Shown here in pieces: positions 1-10,154 of a stretch of 14,317 bases of DNA (the first letter of the stretch is position 1; each line of letters begins with the position of its first letter). Source of the stretch: an uncultured Devosia sp. Its GTDB lineage: Bacteria > Pseudomonadota > Alphaproteobacteria > Rhizobiales > Devosiaceae. The notes below the pieces were generated by a model. It did not search any database, was not told where the DNA came from, and worked only from the letters and a program-made list of their open reading frames with translations. The DNA is taken from NCBI RefSeq assembly GCF_946479885.1, contig NZ_CAMLHM010000076.1, positions 1 through 14,317 of the forward strand. The letters run 5' to 3'. Position numbers and translations under genes: made by a program.

Positions 1-49
1 ACGAGCTCCGGAATAGTGACTGGAGTTCAGACGTGTGCTCTTCCGATCT
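1..49 (+). other. Untrimmed Illumina adapter at the contig end (artefact)
   Basis: Positions 16-49 read GTGACTGGAGTTCAG...CTCTTCCGATCT, which matches the 34-base Illumina TruSeq read-2 (P7-side) adapter as I know it. The 15 bases before it fit the same oligonucleotide: 1-7 are ACGAGCT against the adapter's ACGAGAT (one mismatch), and 8-15 (CCGGAATA) occupy the place of an 8-base index. None of this is genomic. Any reading frame opening here, for example a GTG at 35, has adapter-encoded first residues. Genuine genomic sequence starts at about position 50. Confidence 0.95.
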
Positions 50-859
50 GGCGGCACCTTCACCAAGCCGGGCATTTTCACGCCGGATACCGATCTGGTC
101 GCCGCGGTGTCGGCCGAGCGGACGATCTACCCGACCTTCACCGAAACCTCGGCGAGCGGACGGGTAGGGTTGACGCATATCCTGTCGGATCAGATCACGT
201 TCGAGGGCGGGGCGCAGTTCGAGATCAACCGCTTCGACGATGTGTTCGGCACGCGCGACTTCAAGACGGTCGGCCTTTATGCCGGGGCGACGCTGGATTT
301 CCGCAATGACAAAGTGGACCCCAGCCGCGGCTGGTTTGGCCAGGTCAATCTCGAGCCGTTCTACGAACTCAACTACGGCAATGCCGCGGCCAAGCTGACG
401 GTGGAGGGGCGCACCTATTTCGGCTTTGGCGAGGACGATCCGTTCGTGCTGGCCGGGCGGCTCAAGGCGGGCCTCGTGCTCGGGCCGAGCCTGGCGGAAA
501 TTCCGCCCGACAAGCTGTTCTTTGCGGGCGGCGGCGGCTCGGTGCGCGGCTATGCGTTCAAATCCATCGGGGTGGACAATGGCGCCGGGGTGATCACCGG
601 CGGGCGCTATCTGCTTGAGGGCTCGATCGAGGCGCGGGCCAAGGTGACCGACGATATCGGTGTGGTCGGCTTCCTCGATGGCGGCTATGTGGCGGCCGAC
701 GTGTTTCCGGCCTTGACCGACCTGCGGGTCGGGGCGGGTGTGGGCGTGCGCTACTATACCGGCCTTGGACCCTTGCGGCTCGATTTCGCCGTGCCGCTCA
801 ACAAGCGGGCGGGCGACCCCGATTATGCGCTTTATGTCGGCATAGGGCAGGCATTCTGA
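50..859 (+). CDS. tamA: TamA, Omp85-family outer-membrane assembly protein, C-terminal part only
   Basis: This is the C-terminal 269 residues of an Omp85-superfamily outer-membrane beta barrel. Its 5' end is lost at the adapter-contaminated contig edge, so the N-terminal POTRA domains and the real start are missing. The frame shows alternating hydrophobic strands typical of a barrel, a glycine-rich GGGGS followed by the diagnostic loop-6 motif VRGY (nt 542-553), a GPLRLDFAVPL strand near the end, and a terminal Phe (GQAF), the usual C-terminal signal for outer-membrane insertion. Gene order identifies it as TamA rather than BamA, because tamB follows at once. The TGA stop at 857-859 shares its last base with the tamB ATG, which suggests translational coupling. 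In characterised bacteria TamA and TamB form the translocation and assembly module linking the two membranes. The Omp85 call is certain; the TamA name rests mainly on context. Confidence 0.9.
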   Translation, partial: GGTFTKPGIFTPDTDLVAAVSAERTIYPTFTETSASGRVGLTHILSDQITFEGGAQFEINRFDDVFGTRDFKTVGLYAGATLDFRNDKVDPSRGWFGQVNLEPFYELNYGNAAAKLTVEGRTYFGFGEDDPFVLAGRLKAGLVLGPSLAEIPPDKLFFAGGGGSVRGYAFKSIGVDNGAGVITGGRYLLEGSIEARAKVTDDIGVVGFLDGGYVAADVFPALTDLRVGAGVGVRYYTGLGPLRLDFAVPLNKRAGDPDYALYVGIGQAF

Positions 860-3800
860 TGGCCACCATGCTCTCCAAAACCAGGCGTCTTGCCTTTGCG
901 ATGCTTTGCCTCTTCGGCGTGGCCGCGCCTGCGCTGGCGCAGGATGCCGCGGTGCCGGACCCTGGCATCGAAGTGCTGACCATGGGCAATGAAGAGCAGA
1001 AGGACTGGCTGACCAATTTCGTCCAAGACCGGCTGTCCACGCCCGAACGCCAGATCAGGCTGAGCAATATCGAGGGCGCGCTGGGCTCGGATGTGGCGAT
1101 CCGCGAGATCACCATTTCCGATGCCAATGGCGTCTGGCTGCGGGTGAACAATGCGCGGCTGAACTGGAACCAGGCGGCGCTGTTTGCCGGTCGGCTCGAA
1201 GTACGGTCGCTGACCGCTGACTCGATCGAATACATCCGCAACGCCATACCGGTCGAAGGGGCGGTGGACCTGCCGCCGCCTGAGGCGGGCGGCGGGTTGC
1301 AGGTGCCGCAGCTGCCGGTGGCTGTCATTCTCGAACAGCTCAGCATTCCCAAGGTGACGTTCGGCGAGGGCGTGTTCGGACTGGGCTCCGAGATATCGCT
1401 GGCCGGCGCCATGACGCTCGATGGCGGCAATCTCGATGCCAATCTCGACATTGTCAGGCTCGATGGCCCGGGCGGTACGCTCGATCTCGATGTGAAATAT
1501 GCCAATGCGGACAGCACGATTGATCTCGGCCTGTCGCTGGTGGAGCCCGAGGATGGCGTCATCGCCAACCTGCTCAATATCGAGAACCGCCCGGCGGTGA
1601 CGCTGACCCTCAAGGGCAGCGGGCCCGTGACCGATCTGCGTACGGACCTGACATTGCAGGCCAATGGGCAGACGGCGCTGGCGGGCGTGGCGACGGTGAA
1701 TCAGCAGGCCGATGGCATCGCGGTTGCCGCGGACCTGCGCGGGCCGCTGGCGACGCTGATTGCCGAGCCCTATCGGCCGTTTTTCGGCAGCGAAACGGCG
1801 CTGACCGCCAATGCGCTGATCCATTCGCAGGGCGGCATGTCCATCACCGGGCTGCGGCTGACCGGTGGGCAGCTGTCACTGGAAGCAGCGGCGGAGACGA
1901 CGCCGGACAATTTCCTCAAATCGCTCGACCTCAACGCCGTCATCGCCGACCCCGCGGGTGGGCAGGTGACGCTGCCGGTGCCGGGCAATGCGACGCGCGT
2001 CGGTTCGGCGCAGGTGGCCATCGGCTTTGGCGGCGAGGCGGAAGAGAACTGGACGGCCACGCTGGATATGGCCGGCTTCGAAACCACGGGCTTTGCCGCC
2101 GACACGCTGGCGCTGACGCTGGGCGGCGTGGCGGCGAATCTCAGCGATCCGACGGCGCGCCGGCTGACCTTCAACGGGGACGGTACGCTGTCGGGCATTT
2201 CGGGCTCGGAGGAGATCGAAGCAGCGCTGGGCGACAGCATCGGCATCGGCATTGCCGGGCTATGGAATGCGGGCGAGCCAGTGCAACTGGCCGAGTTCCG
2301 GGTGGCCGGGCAGGCGTTGACGGCGGCGCTAAAGGGCCAGCTGGATGGCTTCGATTTCAACGGCGATGTGGCGCTGGAGACGTCCAGCATTGCGCCATTC
2401 TCCGGGCTGGCGGGGCGCGACCTGGCGGGCGGTCTGTCGCTCAAGGCAAGTGGCGCCATCATGCCGCTGAGCGGCGGGTTCGACCTGACGCTGGATGGCA
2501 CGGGCAGCAACCTGGCCATTGGCGACCAGATAGCTGACGGTTTGCTGGCAGGCAGCGTCGAACTTTCTGGCCGGGTGGCGCGCACCGAGGCGGGGCTGAC
2601 GGCGGAGAATTTCCGCATCGCCAATGGGCAGGTGCAGCTGCTGGCCGACGGCACCTATTCGAATGCCCTGGCCGATTTCACTTTCAACCTCGACCTGAGC
2701 GATCTGGCGCTGCTGTCGGAAGAGGCGAGCGGCGCGCTCAAGGTGGTCGGCACGGCCAAGGGGCAGGACAGCGTCATCGACCTCGATCTCGATGCGACGG
2801 TGGCCAGCGGCACGCTGGCGGGGCGCCAGCTTCGCGAGGGCGCGCTGAGCTTTGACGGGCGCTACAATGTCGACCGGCTGGACGGCAATATTTCGGGCGC
2901 AGCGGCGCTGGATGGGTATCGGACCACGCTTGCGGCCGACCTCAGCGTGACCGAAAGCGAGCAGGCACTGGCCAATATCGACTTCCAGGCGGCGGGGACG
3001 CGGATCACTGGCGGCGTGTCGCGGGTGGTGCTGACGGGGCTGATGAATGGCGGGTTGAGCGTTGTGTCGCCTGATGTGTCCGTGCCGGCGGCGCTGGCGC
3101 TGCTGGATGCGACGGGGTCTGTCAATGCCGAGGTGACGCTGGCACCGGTCGAGGGCAAGCAGGGCGCGACGCTGCGCGGCGATATCCGGGATTTTGCGGT
3201 CAACGACATCCGGGTGGGTGCGGCCGACGTCAACGCTGATGTGGCCGACCTGTTTGGCGTGCCTGTCATCGATGGCGCAGCCAATGCCAGCGACGTGTCG
3301 GCTGCCGGTGTCGAGATCAGGACCCTGTCGGCGACGGCGACGCAGACGGGCCAGACCACGGCGTTCGATGCGCAAGCTGCGCTGGCGACCGGGACGGATA
3401 TCGACATTGCGGGTTCGCTGACGCCGGTGGATCAAGGCTATCGGCTGGCGGTGGATCGGGCGCAGTTGCAGCAGGGCCAGCTTTCGGCGCGGCTGGCGCG
3501 GCCGACGGTGGTGCAGGTCAGCGGATCGACAGTGGCGCTCGATGCGGTGCGGTTCGATGTCGGGTCGGGCTCGATCACGGCCACAGGGTCGGCTGGCGAG
3601 ACGCTGGGTATCGATCTCGAGATCAACGCGCTGCCGCTTTCGATCGCCAATGCGGTGGCGCCGGATCTGGGCCTTGCCGGCACAATCAATGGCCGGGCCA
3701 GCATTACCGGCACGGGCAGCAATCCGCAGGTCAGCTTCCAGGCGCGGGCGACGGGCATCAATGCGGCGGCGATCCGCGATTTCGGCATCGCGCCGCTGGA

Positions 3801-5220
3801 CGCAACCGCGAGCGGGACATTCCGTGATGGCACGGTCAGCCTCTCGGCCCTGTCGGCCAATGGCAATGGTGGCTTGACGCTGCGCGGCTCGGGTACGGTG
3901 CCGCTCGACGGCGGCGGGCTCAATGTGGCCGTGACGGGATCGGCGCCACTGGTGCTGGCCAATCGGTTCGTCGCCGACCGGGGTGGGCAGCTGAGCGGCG
4001 TGGTGACGCTGGATGCGCGGGTCAGCGGCAGCCTGGCCAGCCCGCAGTTTGGCGGGCGGGTTTCGACCAGCGGCGCGGGGTATGTCGACCCGGAACTCAA
4101 TCTGCGGCTGCAGGGCATCAGCGGCTCGGCGAGCCTTGAGGGCAGCAATCTCGTCATCGACAACCTGTCGGGCAATCTGGCGACGGGCGGCTCGGTCAGT
4201 GCATCGGGTTCGGTGGGGCTCAGTGGCGGCATCCCGGCCAATGTGCGGCTCGCGCTCAATTCGGCGCGTTATGCCGATGGCAACCTTTTCGTGGCGACGC
4301 TCTCGGGCAATCTGGCGCTGACGGGCAATCTCACCGGCTCGCCGCTGCTGGCCGGCGACGTGTTCGTCGAGGAAGCCAACATCACGGTGCCGGAGAATTT
4401 CGGCGGCGGGGCGCAGTTGATCGATGTCGACCACATCAATACGCCACCCGCGGTGGAGCAGACACTGCAGCGGGCCAAGATCGACGACCGGACTGGCGCA
4501 CCCATCCCGCAGACGCGGCCGGCGGGGCTGCTGCTGGACATCAATGTCAGCGCGCCCAACCAGATATTCATTCGTGGCCGCGGGCTCGATGCGGAAGTGG
4601 GCGGCTCGGTGCGGCTCACTGGGCCCATCAACAATATCCAGCCGGTGGGCGGGTTCTCGCTCAATCGCGGGCGGCTGGCGATCCTGGGGCAGCGGGTAAC
4701 GTTCGAGAGCGGCACGGTGACGCTGGTGGGCGACCTCGACCCGTTCCTGAACCTAGTGGCGCGGACAGAAGGCGAAGGCATTACCGTGTTCGTCACGGTT
4801 TCGGGCCGGGCATCCGATATCAATGTGAGTTTCACCTCGAGCCCGATGCTGCCGCAGGACGAAGTGCTGAGCCGACTGATCTTCAACCGGTCTATGGGCG
4901 AGCTGTCGCCGCTGCAACTGGCCAAGCTGGCGGGTGCCGCGGCCGAACTGGTGGGCGGTGGCGGCAACGGGCTGGTGGACAGCCTGCGCGGCGCCGCCGG
5001 TCTTGCCGATCTCGATATCGTCACCGACGACAAGGGCAATGTCGCCGTGCAGGCTGGCACCTATATCCAGGACAATGTGTATCTGGGGGTGCAGGCCGGC
5101 GCCGGCGGGCAGAGCAAGGTGACGATCAACCTCGATGTGACGCAGGATCTCAAGGTCACGGGCGCTGCCGGGCAGGACGGGAATTCGAGCCTGGGCGTGT
5201 TTTACGAGAAGGACTATTGA
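859..5220 (+). CDS. tamB: TamB, translocation and assembly module protein (DUF490 family)
   Basis: A complete 1453-residue protein with the size and composition of TamB. Residues 1-27 look like a signal sequence or signal anchor: a basic KTRR is followed by a hydrophobic stretch ending in APALA before QDA. Most of the protein is repetitive, Gly/Ala/Asp/Leu-rich beta structure, as expected for the long lipid-conducting beta groove of the AsmA/TamB group that crosses the periplasm. The C-terminal TamB domain (about residues 1200-1453) is the clearest match: SGRASDINVSF, then LPQDEVLSRLIFN starting at residue 1331, then SPLQLAKLAGAA, ending in a VFYEKDY tail. The ATG at 859 overlaps the tamA stop by one base; an alternative ATG lies at 868. 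TamB works with TamA in outer-membrane protein insertion and, from studies of related proteins, phospholipid transport to the outer membrane. No frameshift is visible. Confidence 0.95.
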   Translation: MATMLSKTRRLAFAMLCLFGVAAPALAQDAAVPDPGIEVLTMGNEEQKDWLTNFVQDRLSTPERQIRLSNIEGALGSDVAIREITISDANGVWLRVNNARLNWNQAALFAGRLEVRSLTADSIEYIRNAIPVEGAVDLPPPEAGGGLQVPQLPVAVILEQLSIPKVTFGEGVFGLGSEISLAGAMTLDGGNLDANLDIVRLDGPGGTLDLDVKYANADSTIDLGLSLVEPEDGVIANLLNIENRPAVTLTLKGSGPVTDLRTDLTLQANGQTALAGVATVNQQADGIAVAADLRGPLATLIAEPYRPFFGSETALTANALIHSQGGMSITGLRLTGGQLSLEAAAETTPDNFLKSLDLNAVIADPAGGQVTLPVPGNATRVGSAQVAIGFGGEAEENWTATLDMAGFETTGFAADTLALTLGGVAANLSDPTARRLTFNGDGTLSGISGSEEIEAALGDSIGIGIAGLWNAGEPVQLAEFRVAGQALTAALKGQLDGFDFNGDVALETSSIAPFSGLAGRDLAGGLSLKASGAIMPLSGGFDLTLDGTGSNLAIGDQIADGLLAGSVELSGRVARTEAGLTAENFRIANGQVQLLADGTYSNALADFTFNLDLSDLALLSEEASGALKVVGTAKGQDSVIDLDLDATVASGTLAGRQLREGALSFDGRYNVDRLDGNISGAAALDGYRTTLAADLSVTESEQALANIDFQAAGTRITGGVSRVVLTGLMNGGLSVVSPDVSVPAALALLDATGSVNAEVTLAPVEGKQGATLRGDIRDFAVNDIRVGAADVNADVADLFGVPVIDGAANASDVSAAGVEIRTLSATATQTGQTTAFDAQAALATGTDIDIAGSLTPVDQGYRLAVDRAQLQQGQLSARLARPTVVQVSGSTVALDAVRFDVGSGSITATGSAGETLGIDLEINALPLSIANAVAPDLGLAGTINGRASITGTGSNPQVSFQARATGINAAAIRDFGIAPLDATASGTFRDGTVSLSALSANGNGGLTLRGSGTVPLDGGGLNVAVTGSAPLVLANRFVADRGGQLSGVVTLDARVSGSLASPQFGGRVSTSGAGYVDPELNLRLQGISGSASLEGSNLVIDNLSGNLATGGSVSASGSVGLSGGIPANVRLALNSARYADGNLFVATLSGNLALTGNLTGSPLLAGDVFVEEANITVPENFGGGAQLIDVDHINTPPAVEQTLQRAKIDDRTGAPIPQTRPAGLLLDINVSAPNQIFIRGRGLDAEVGGSVRLTGPINNIQPVGGFSLNRGRLAILGQRVTFESGTVTLVGDLDPFLNLVARTEGEGITVFVTVSGRASDINVSFTSSPMLPQDEVLSRLIFNRSMGELSPLQLAKLAGAAAELVGGGGNGLVDSLRGAAGLADLDIVTDDKGNVAVQAGTYIQDNVYLGVQAGAGGQSKVTINLDVTQDLKVTGAAGQDGNSSLGVFYEKDY

Positions 5221-5250
5221 GGGCGCTGCGTAACCTGGTCGCTCGGCATA

Positions 5251-5300
5251 CCCCTCATCCGGCGCTGCGCGCCACCTTCTCCCGCAAAGTGGAGAAGGTC
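5251..5300. repeat. Extra left arm of intergenic repeat copy A
   Basis: CCCCTCATCCG (5251-5261) is the perfect reverse complement of CGGATGAGGGG (5356-5366) in the core of the neighbouring repeat. Between them, ACCTTCTCC (5274-5282) and GGAGAAGGT (5291-5299) form a 9-bp hairpin with an 8-base loop. Read on the - strand, this block resembles a degenerate copy of the core's left arm (hairpin, short GC-rich link, then CGGATGAGGGG). It therefore looks like a third, inverted module joined to the element. The copy at 13717 lacks it, so the family is built from separable modules. Confidence 0.8.
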
Positions 5301-5320
5301 TGACTGAGAGCTCGGTCGTC

Positions 5321-5470
5321 ACCTTCTCCCCTTGAGGGAGAAGGTGCCCGAAGGGCGGATGAGGGGTTATGCGCCATCTGCGAGTGCGAAGCATGGGATG
5401 ACGCAGAACCCCTCACCCTGACCTTCCGCTGAACGCGTCAGGTCGTCCCTCTCCCTCAAGGGGAGAGGGG
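5321..5470. repeat. Palindromic intergenic repeat, copy A (MITE/RIME-like)
   Basis: A structured element of about 150 bases between the convergent 3' ends of tamB and yejA. It is bounded by 17-base terminal inverted repeats, TCTCCCCTTGAGGGAGA (5325-5341) and its reverse complement (5450-5466). Each is itself a hairpin: 10-bp stem 5321-5330/5336-5345 with loop CTTGA, and 9-bp stem 5447-5455/5461-5469 with loop TCAAG. Inside, TGAGGGGTT (5360-5368) pairs with AACCCCTCA (5407-5415), and a weaker inner hairpin pairs GACC (5420-5423) with GGTC (5441-5444) around TGAAC. A second copy lies at 13717-13865, and 5322-5368 is identical there over 47 bases. It recalls the RIME-type mosaic elements described in rhizobia, from memory only. 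It could act as a two-way 3'-end structure, but no T-run marks a standard terminator. Confidence 0.9.
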
Positions 5471-5487
5471 AAGAGGGTCTCGCCGTT

Positions 5488-7341
5488 TTACTGGCCCGCG
5501 CCGCCGGTCTTTGCCGCTTTTTCCGCGTCCCACCACCACAGCGTGGGGAAGCCCGAGCTGAATTCGGGGAGGGGGTCGGGGTGACTGAAGCGATCCCAGC
5601 GGGCGATGCGGGAATTGCGCAGGGTGTAGCTGGGGATCACGTAGTGGTGGTGCAGCAACACACGGTCGAGCGCCATGACCGTTGCTTCCTGGGTAGTGCG
5701 GTCGTCGGCGACGATCAGCTTGTCGATCAGGGCATCGATCCCGGGATCGGCGATGCCGGCATAATTCTGCGTGCCCTCTTCATCGGCGGTGGAAGAACCA
5801 AAGAAGAAGCGCTGCTCGTTGCCGGGTGAGAAGGACTGCGCCCAGCCGCTATAGATGACGTCGTAATCGTGCGTGCGAGAGCGGTTGATATATTGCGGGC
5901 TGTCGACCGAGCGGATGGTTGCCGCCACGCCGATCTGGGCGAGGTTGGTGACCAGGTTCTGCGCCACAGGCTCGATGGTCGGGCCGTTGAGCAGGATTTC
6001 GAAGCTGAACTGTTCGCCATTGGCATCGACCAGACGGGTACCGTCGAGAGTATAGCCGGCCTCGTTGAACAGGGTCAGCGCCTTGCGCAGGTTTTCACGC
6101 AGCTTGGCCGGATCGCCGCTGACAGGGTTGGTATAGGGCTCGGTGAAGACCGAGGGTGGCACCAGATCCTTGACCGAGTTGAGGATTTCCAACTCCTCGC
6201 CCTGCGGCAGGCCGCTGGAGCGGAAGGGCAGGCCATAGAAGTAGCTGTCGATCCGCTCATACTGGTTGAAGAACAGGGTGTTGTTGAGTTCCTCGAAGTC
6301 GAAGGCGTAGTTGAGGGCCTCGCGCACCCGCTCGTCCTGGAACTTCTCGCGGCGCAGATTGGGGATGAAGGCGACCATCAGGCCGTTATCGGCATAGTCC
6401 TGCGGGAACAGTTCCTTGATGACGCGCCCCTCGGTGACCGCCGGAAAATCGTAGGCAGTGGCCCAGCGACGCGCCTGGTTCTCGCTCCACCAATCGAACT
6501 GGTCGCCCTTGAACGCCTCGAACATGACGGTCAGGTCGAGGAAATACTCGATCTGGTATTCTTCGAAATTGTTGGTGCCGACGCGGGTCGGCTGATTGAT
6601 GCCCCAGTAGTCGGGGTCGCGCTTGTAGGTGATGGTCTGGCCGGCATCGAAGCTTTCGAGTTCGTAGGGTCCGGAGCCCATCGGGGATTCGAGGGTGGAT
6701 TCGCCGATATTGCGCTGTTTGCCGGCGGCGTCGGTGCCTTCCCACCAGTGCTTGGGCAGCACGATCAACTGACCGAGGATAAGCGGCAATTCGCGATTGC
6801 CCGTCTGGTCGAAGGTGAAGGTGACCTCGCCGGGGGCGCTCACCTCGGCCTTGGTGATGTTGACATAGTATTGTTTGCGGTCCGGATTGATTTCGATGAG
6901 CTTTTCGAAGGACCAGACCACGTCCTCGGCGGTCACCGGCTCGCCATCGCGCCATTTTGCAGCGGGATCGATGCGGAAGGTGACCGCGCCATAGTCGGGG
7001 GCGATCATCAGTTCCTTGGCGAGCAGGCCATAATAGGTGTTCACCTCGTCCTGCGAGGGCGTCATCAGGGTTTCGTAGACGAGGCCAAGACCGCCGGCGG
7101 CCTCGCCCTTGGGCAGGATGGGGTTGAAGGTGTCAAAGCCGCCCAGTTCGCCCATGCGGACGATCCCCGTCTTGGGGGCATCGACGTTGACATAGTCGAA
7201 ATGGGCGTAGTCGGCCGGGTATTTCGGCAGATCGCCATTGGTGGAGAAGGCGTGGCTCCAGACGCCAGTCTGGGTCTGGCCCAGCGTCGGCGCCACCAGG
7301 GCGAGCATGAGGCCGAGGGCCAGGAGGGGTGCGAACTTCAT
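5488..7341 (-). CDS. yejA: YejA-type periplasmic peptide-binding protein of an ABC importer
   Basis: A 617-residue family-5 extracellular solute-binding protein of the YejA type. An N-terminal signal peptide (MKFAPLLALGLMLALVAP, then TLG before QTQT) sends it to the periplasm. YejA-like features are KYPADYAHFDYVN and DAPKTG near the N-terminus, a GFDTFNP segment, WRDGEPVTAEDVVWSFE at about residues 130-147 (the general family-5 signature region), and a Trp-rich C-terminus (TLWWWDAEK). In E. coli YejA is the binding protein for the YejBEF importer, which takes up microcin C and other peptides. I chose the ATG at 7341 over the in-frame ATG at 7362 because GGAG stands 7 bases before it, it begins the signal peptide cleanly, and the upstream ATG has no ribosome-binding site. 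The gene is the last of the operon, 45 bases after yejF; E. coli has it first. The natural substrate here is unknown. Confidence 0.93.
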   Translation of the reverse strand: MKFAPLLALGLMLALVAPTLGQTQTGVWSHAFSTNGDLPKYPADYAHFDYVNVDAPKTGIVRMGELGGFDTFNPILPKGEAAGGLGLVYETLMTPSQDEVNTYYGLLAKELMIAPDYGAVTFRIDPAAKWRDGEPVTAEDVVWSFEKLIEINPDRKQYYVNITKAEVSAPGEVTFTFDQTGNRELPLILGQLIVLPKHWWEGTDAAGKQRNIGESTLESPMGSGPYELESFDAGQTITYKRDPDYWGINQPTRVGTNNFEEYQIEYFLDLTVMFEAFKGDQFDWWSENQARRWATAYDFPAVTEGRVIKELFPQDYADNGLMVAFIPNLRREKFQDERVREALNYAFDFEELNNTLFFNQYERIDSYFYGLPFRSSGLPQGEELEILNSVKDLVPPSVFTEPYTNPVSGDPAKLRENLRKALTLFNEAGYTLDGTRLVDANGEQFSFEILLNGPTIEPVAQNLVTNLAQIGVAATIRSVDSPQYINRSRTHDYDVIYSGWAQSFSPGNEQRFFFGSSTADEEGTQNYAGIADPGIDALIDKLIVADDRTTQEATVMALDRVLLHHHYVIPSYTLRNSRIARWDRFSHPDPLPEFSSGFPTLWWWDAEKAAKTGGAGQ

Positions 7342-7348
7342 CGGACGG

Positions 7349-7352
7349 CTCC
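7349..7352 (-). promoter_or_regulatory. Ribosome-binding site that sets the yejA start
   Basis: On the - strand GGAG lies 7 bases before the ATG at 7341. The in-frame ATG at 7362 is preceded by CGCCCCAA, which has no Shine-Dalgarno character, so the shorter start is preferred. Confidence 0.7.
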
Positions 7353-7386
7353 ACAAGAACATTTGGGGCGAGAGTAGGCGGAAACT

Positions 7387-9011
<1,625 letters not shown>

Positions 9012-9015
<4 letters not shown>

Positions 9016-10154
9016 GCCGTCGACTTTCGTGGATCGAAGGCGTCGCGCACGGCTTCGCCGATGAAGACCAGGAGCGTCATCAGGATGGCGATGGCGAAGA
9101 AGCCGGTGAGACCGAGCCAGGGCGCCTGCAGATTTTCCTTGCCCTGGAACAGCAGGTCGCCCAGCGACGGCGTGCCGACTTCAAGGCCCAGGCCGAGCAG
9201 GTCCAGCGAGGTCAGCGTCACCACCGAGCCCGAGAGAATGAAGGGCATGAAGGTGAGGGTCGCCACCATGGCGTTGGGCAGCAGATGGCGGAACATGATG
9301 GTCAGGTTGGAGACACCCAGCGCCCGTGCGGCCGCGATGTACTCGAAATTGCGCCCGCGCAGGAATTCGGCGCGGACAATGCCGACCAGCGAGACCCAGG
9401 AGAACAGCAGCAGGATGCCCAGCAGCACCCAGAAGCTGGGGGCGATGACGCTGGAGACGATCAGCAGCAGATAGAGCGCCGGCACCGAATTCCAGATCTC
9501 GATGAAGCGCTGGAAGATGAGGTCGACCCAGCCGCCGAAATAGCCCTGCACGGCGCCGGCAAGCAGGCCGACGATGGAGGAGAGGATGGTCAGCGTGAAG
9601 CCGAACAGCACCGAAATACGCACGCCGTAGAGCAGGCGCGCCAGGACGTCATGAGCTTCGCCATCGGTGCCCAGCCAGTGGTAGGTGCCCCAGTTGCAGG
9701 TCGGATCGTCCGCGCCCAATGGGTACCGCGCGCAGGCCTCCGCGCGGCTCACCAGCCAGCTGGGCGGGACGGCGCCGGAGCCGGGCTGGTAGCCGTCGAC
9801 GGTATTGTAGCTGAAGCGAACGGGTGGCCAGACAGTCCAGCCATTCGCCTCGATTTCCGAGGCAATGAAGGGGTCGCGGTAATTGGTGGTAGCGAAGAAG
9901 CCGCCGAACTTGGATTCGGGATAGTCGATCACCGCCGGGAACAGCAGCTCGCCCTTGTAGGAGGCGATGATGGGTCGGTCATTGGCGATGAATTCGGAGC
10001 CCAGGGCGAGCACGAACAGGGCGAGAAAGATCCACAATGACCAGTAGCCACGACGGTTGGCGCGGAAGTTGGCCAGCCGGCGCTGGTTGAGCGGGGACAG
10101 GAAGCGCTTGCGCGGCACGGTGAGGGCAGCCTCCTGGCTGGCCATCCCGCTCAT
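9012..10154 (-). CDS. yejE: YejE-type inner-membrane permease of the peptide ABC importer
   Basis: A 380-residue permease of the OppC/DppC class. After a basic N-terminus ([12 protein letters not shown]) comes one membrane segment, then a long non-cytoplasmic stretch (about residues 50-160) containing two cysteines (ACARYPL and DPTCNW). The transport core follows with about five more membrane segments. The EAA loop that contacts the ATPase is at about residues 270-290 ([20 protein letters not shown]). The frame extends upstream to an ATG at 10193, but I chose the ATG at 10154 because it forms a 4-base ATGA overlap with the yejB stop, matching the ATGA junction between yejE and yejF. An ATG at 10145 is also possible. 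It pairs with YejB to form the channel across the inner membrane. Confidence 0.93.

Noticed and set aside
16..309. A + strand reading frame opening within the adapter
   Set aside because: Its start is adapter sequence and the rest is an out-of-frame reading of tamA, which carries the recognisable barrel motifs in another frame.
2329..4434. A 701-residue open frame on the - strand inside tamB
   Set aside because: It is Arg/His/Gln-rich shadow translation of high-GC DNA opposite a clearly coding tamB, with no recognisable domain.
5447..5469. Intrinsic terminator for yejA or tamB
   Set aside because: The stem is strong, but neither strand has a U-tract after it, and the hairpin is explained as the end of the repeat element.
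5221..5487. Repeat copy A as a CRISPR array
   Set aside because: There is no series of equal repeats and spacers; the repetition is inverted and palindromic.
5869..7377. A 502-residue open frame on the + strand opposite yejA
   Set aside because: It shows no domain, and the opposite strand has a signal peptide, ribosome-binding site and family-5 binding-protein motifs.
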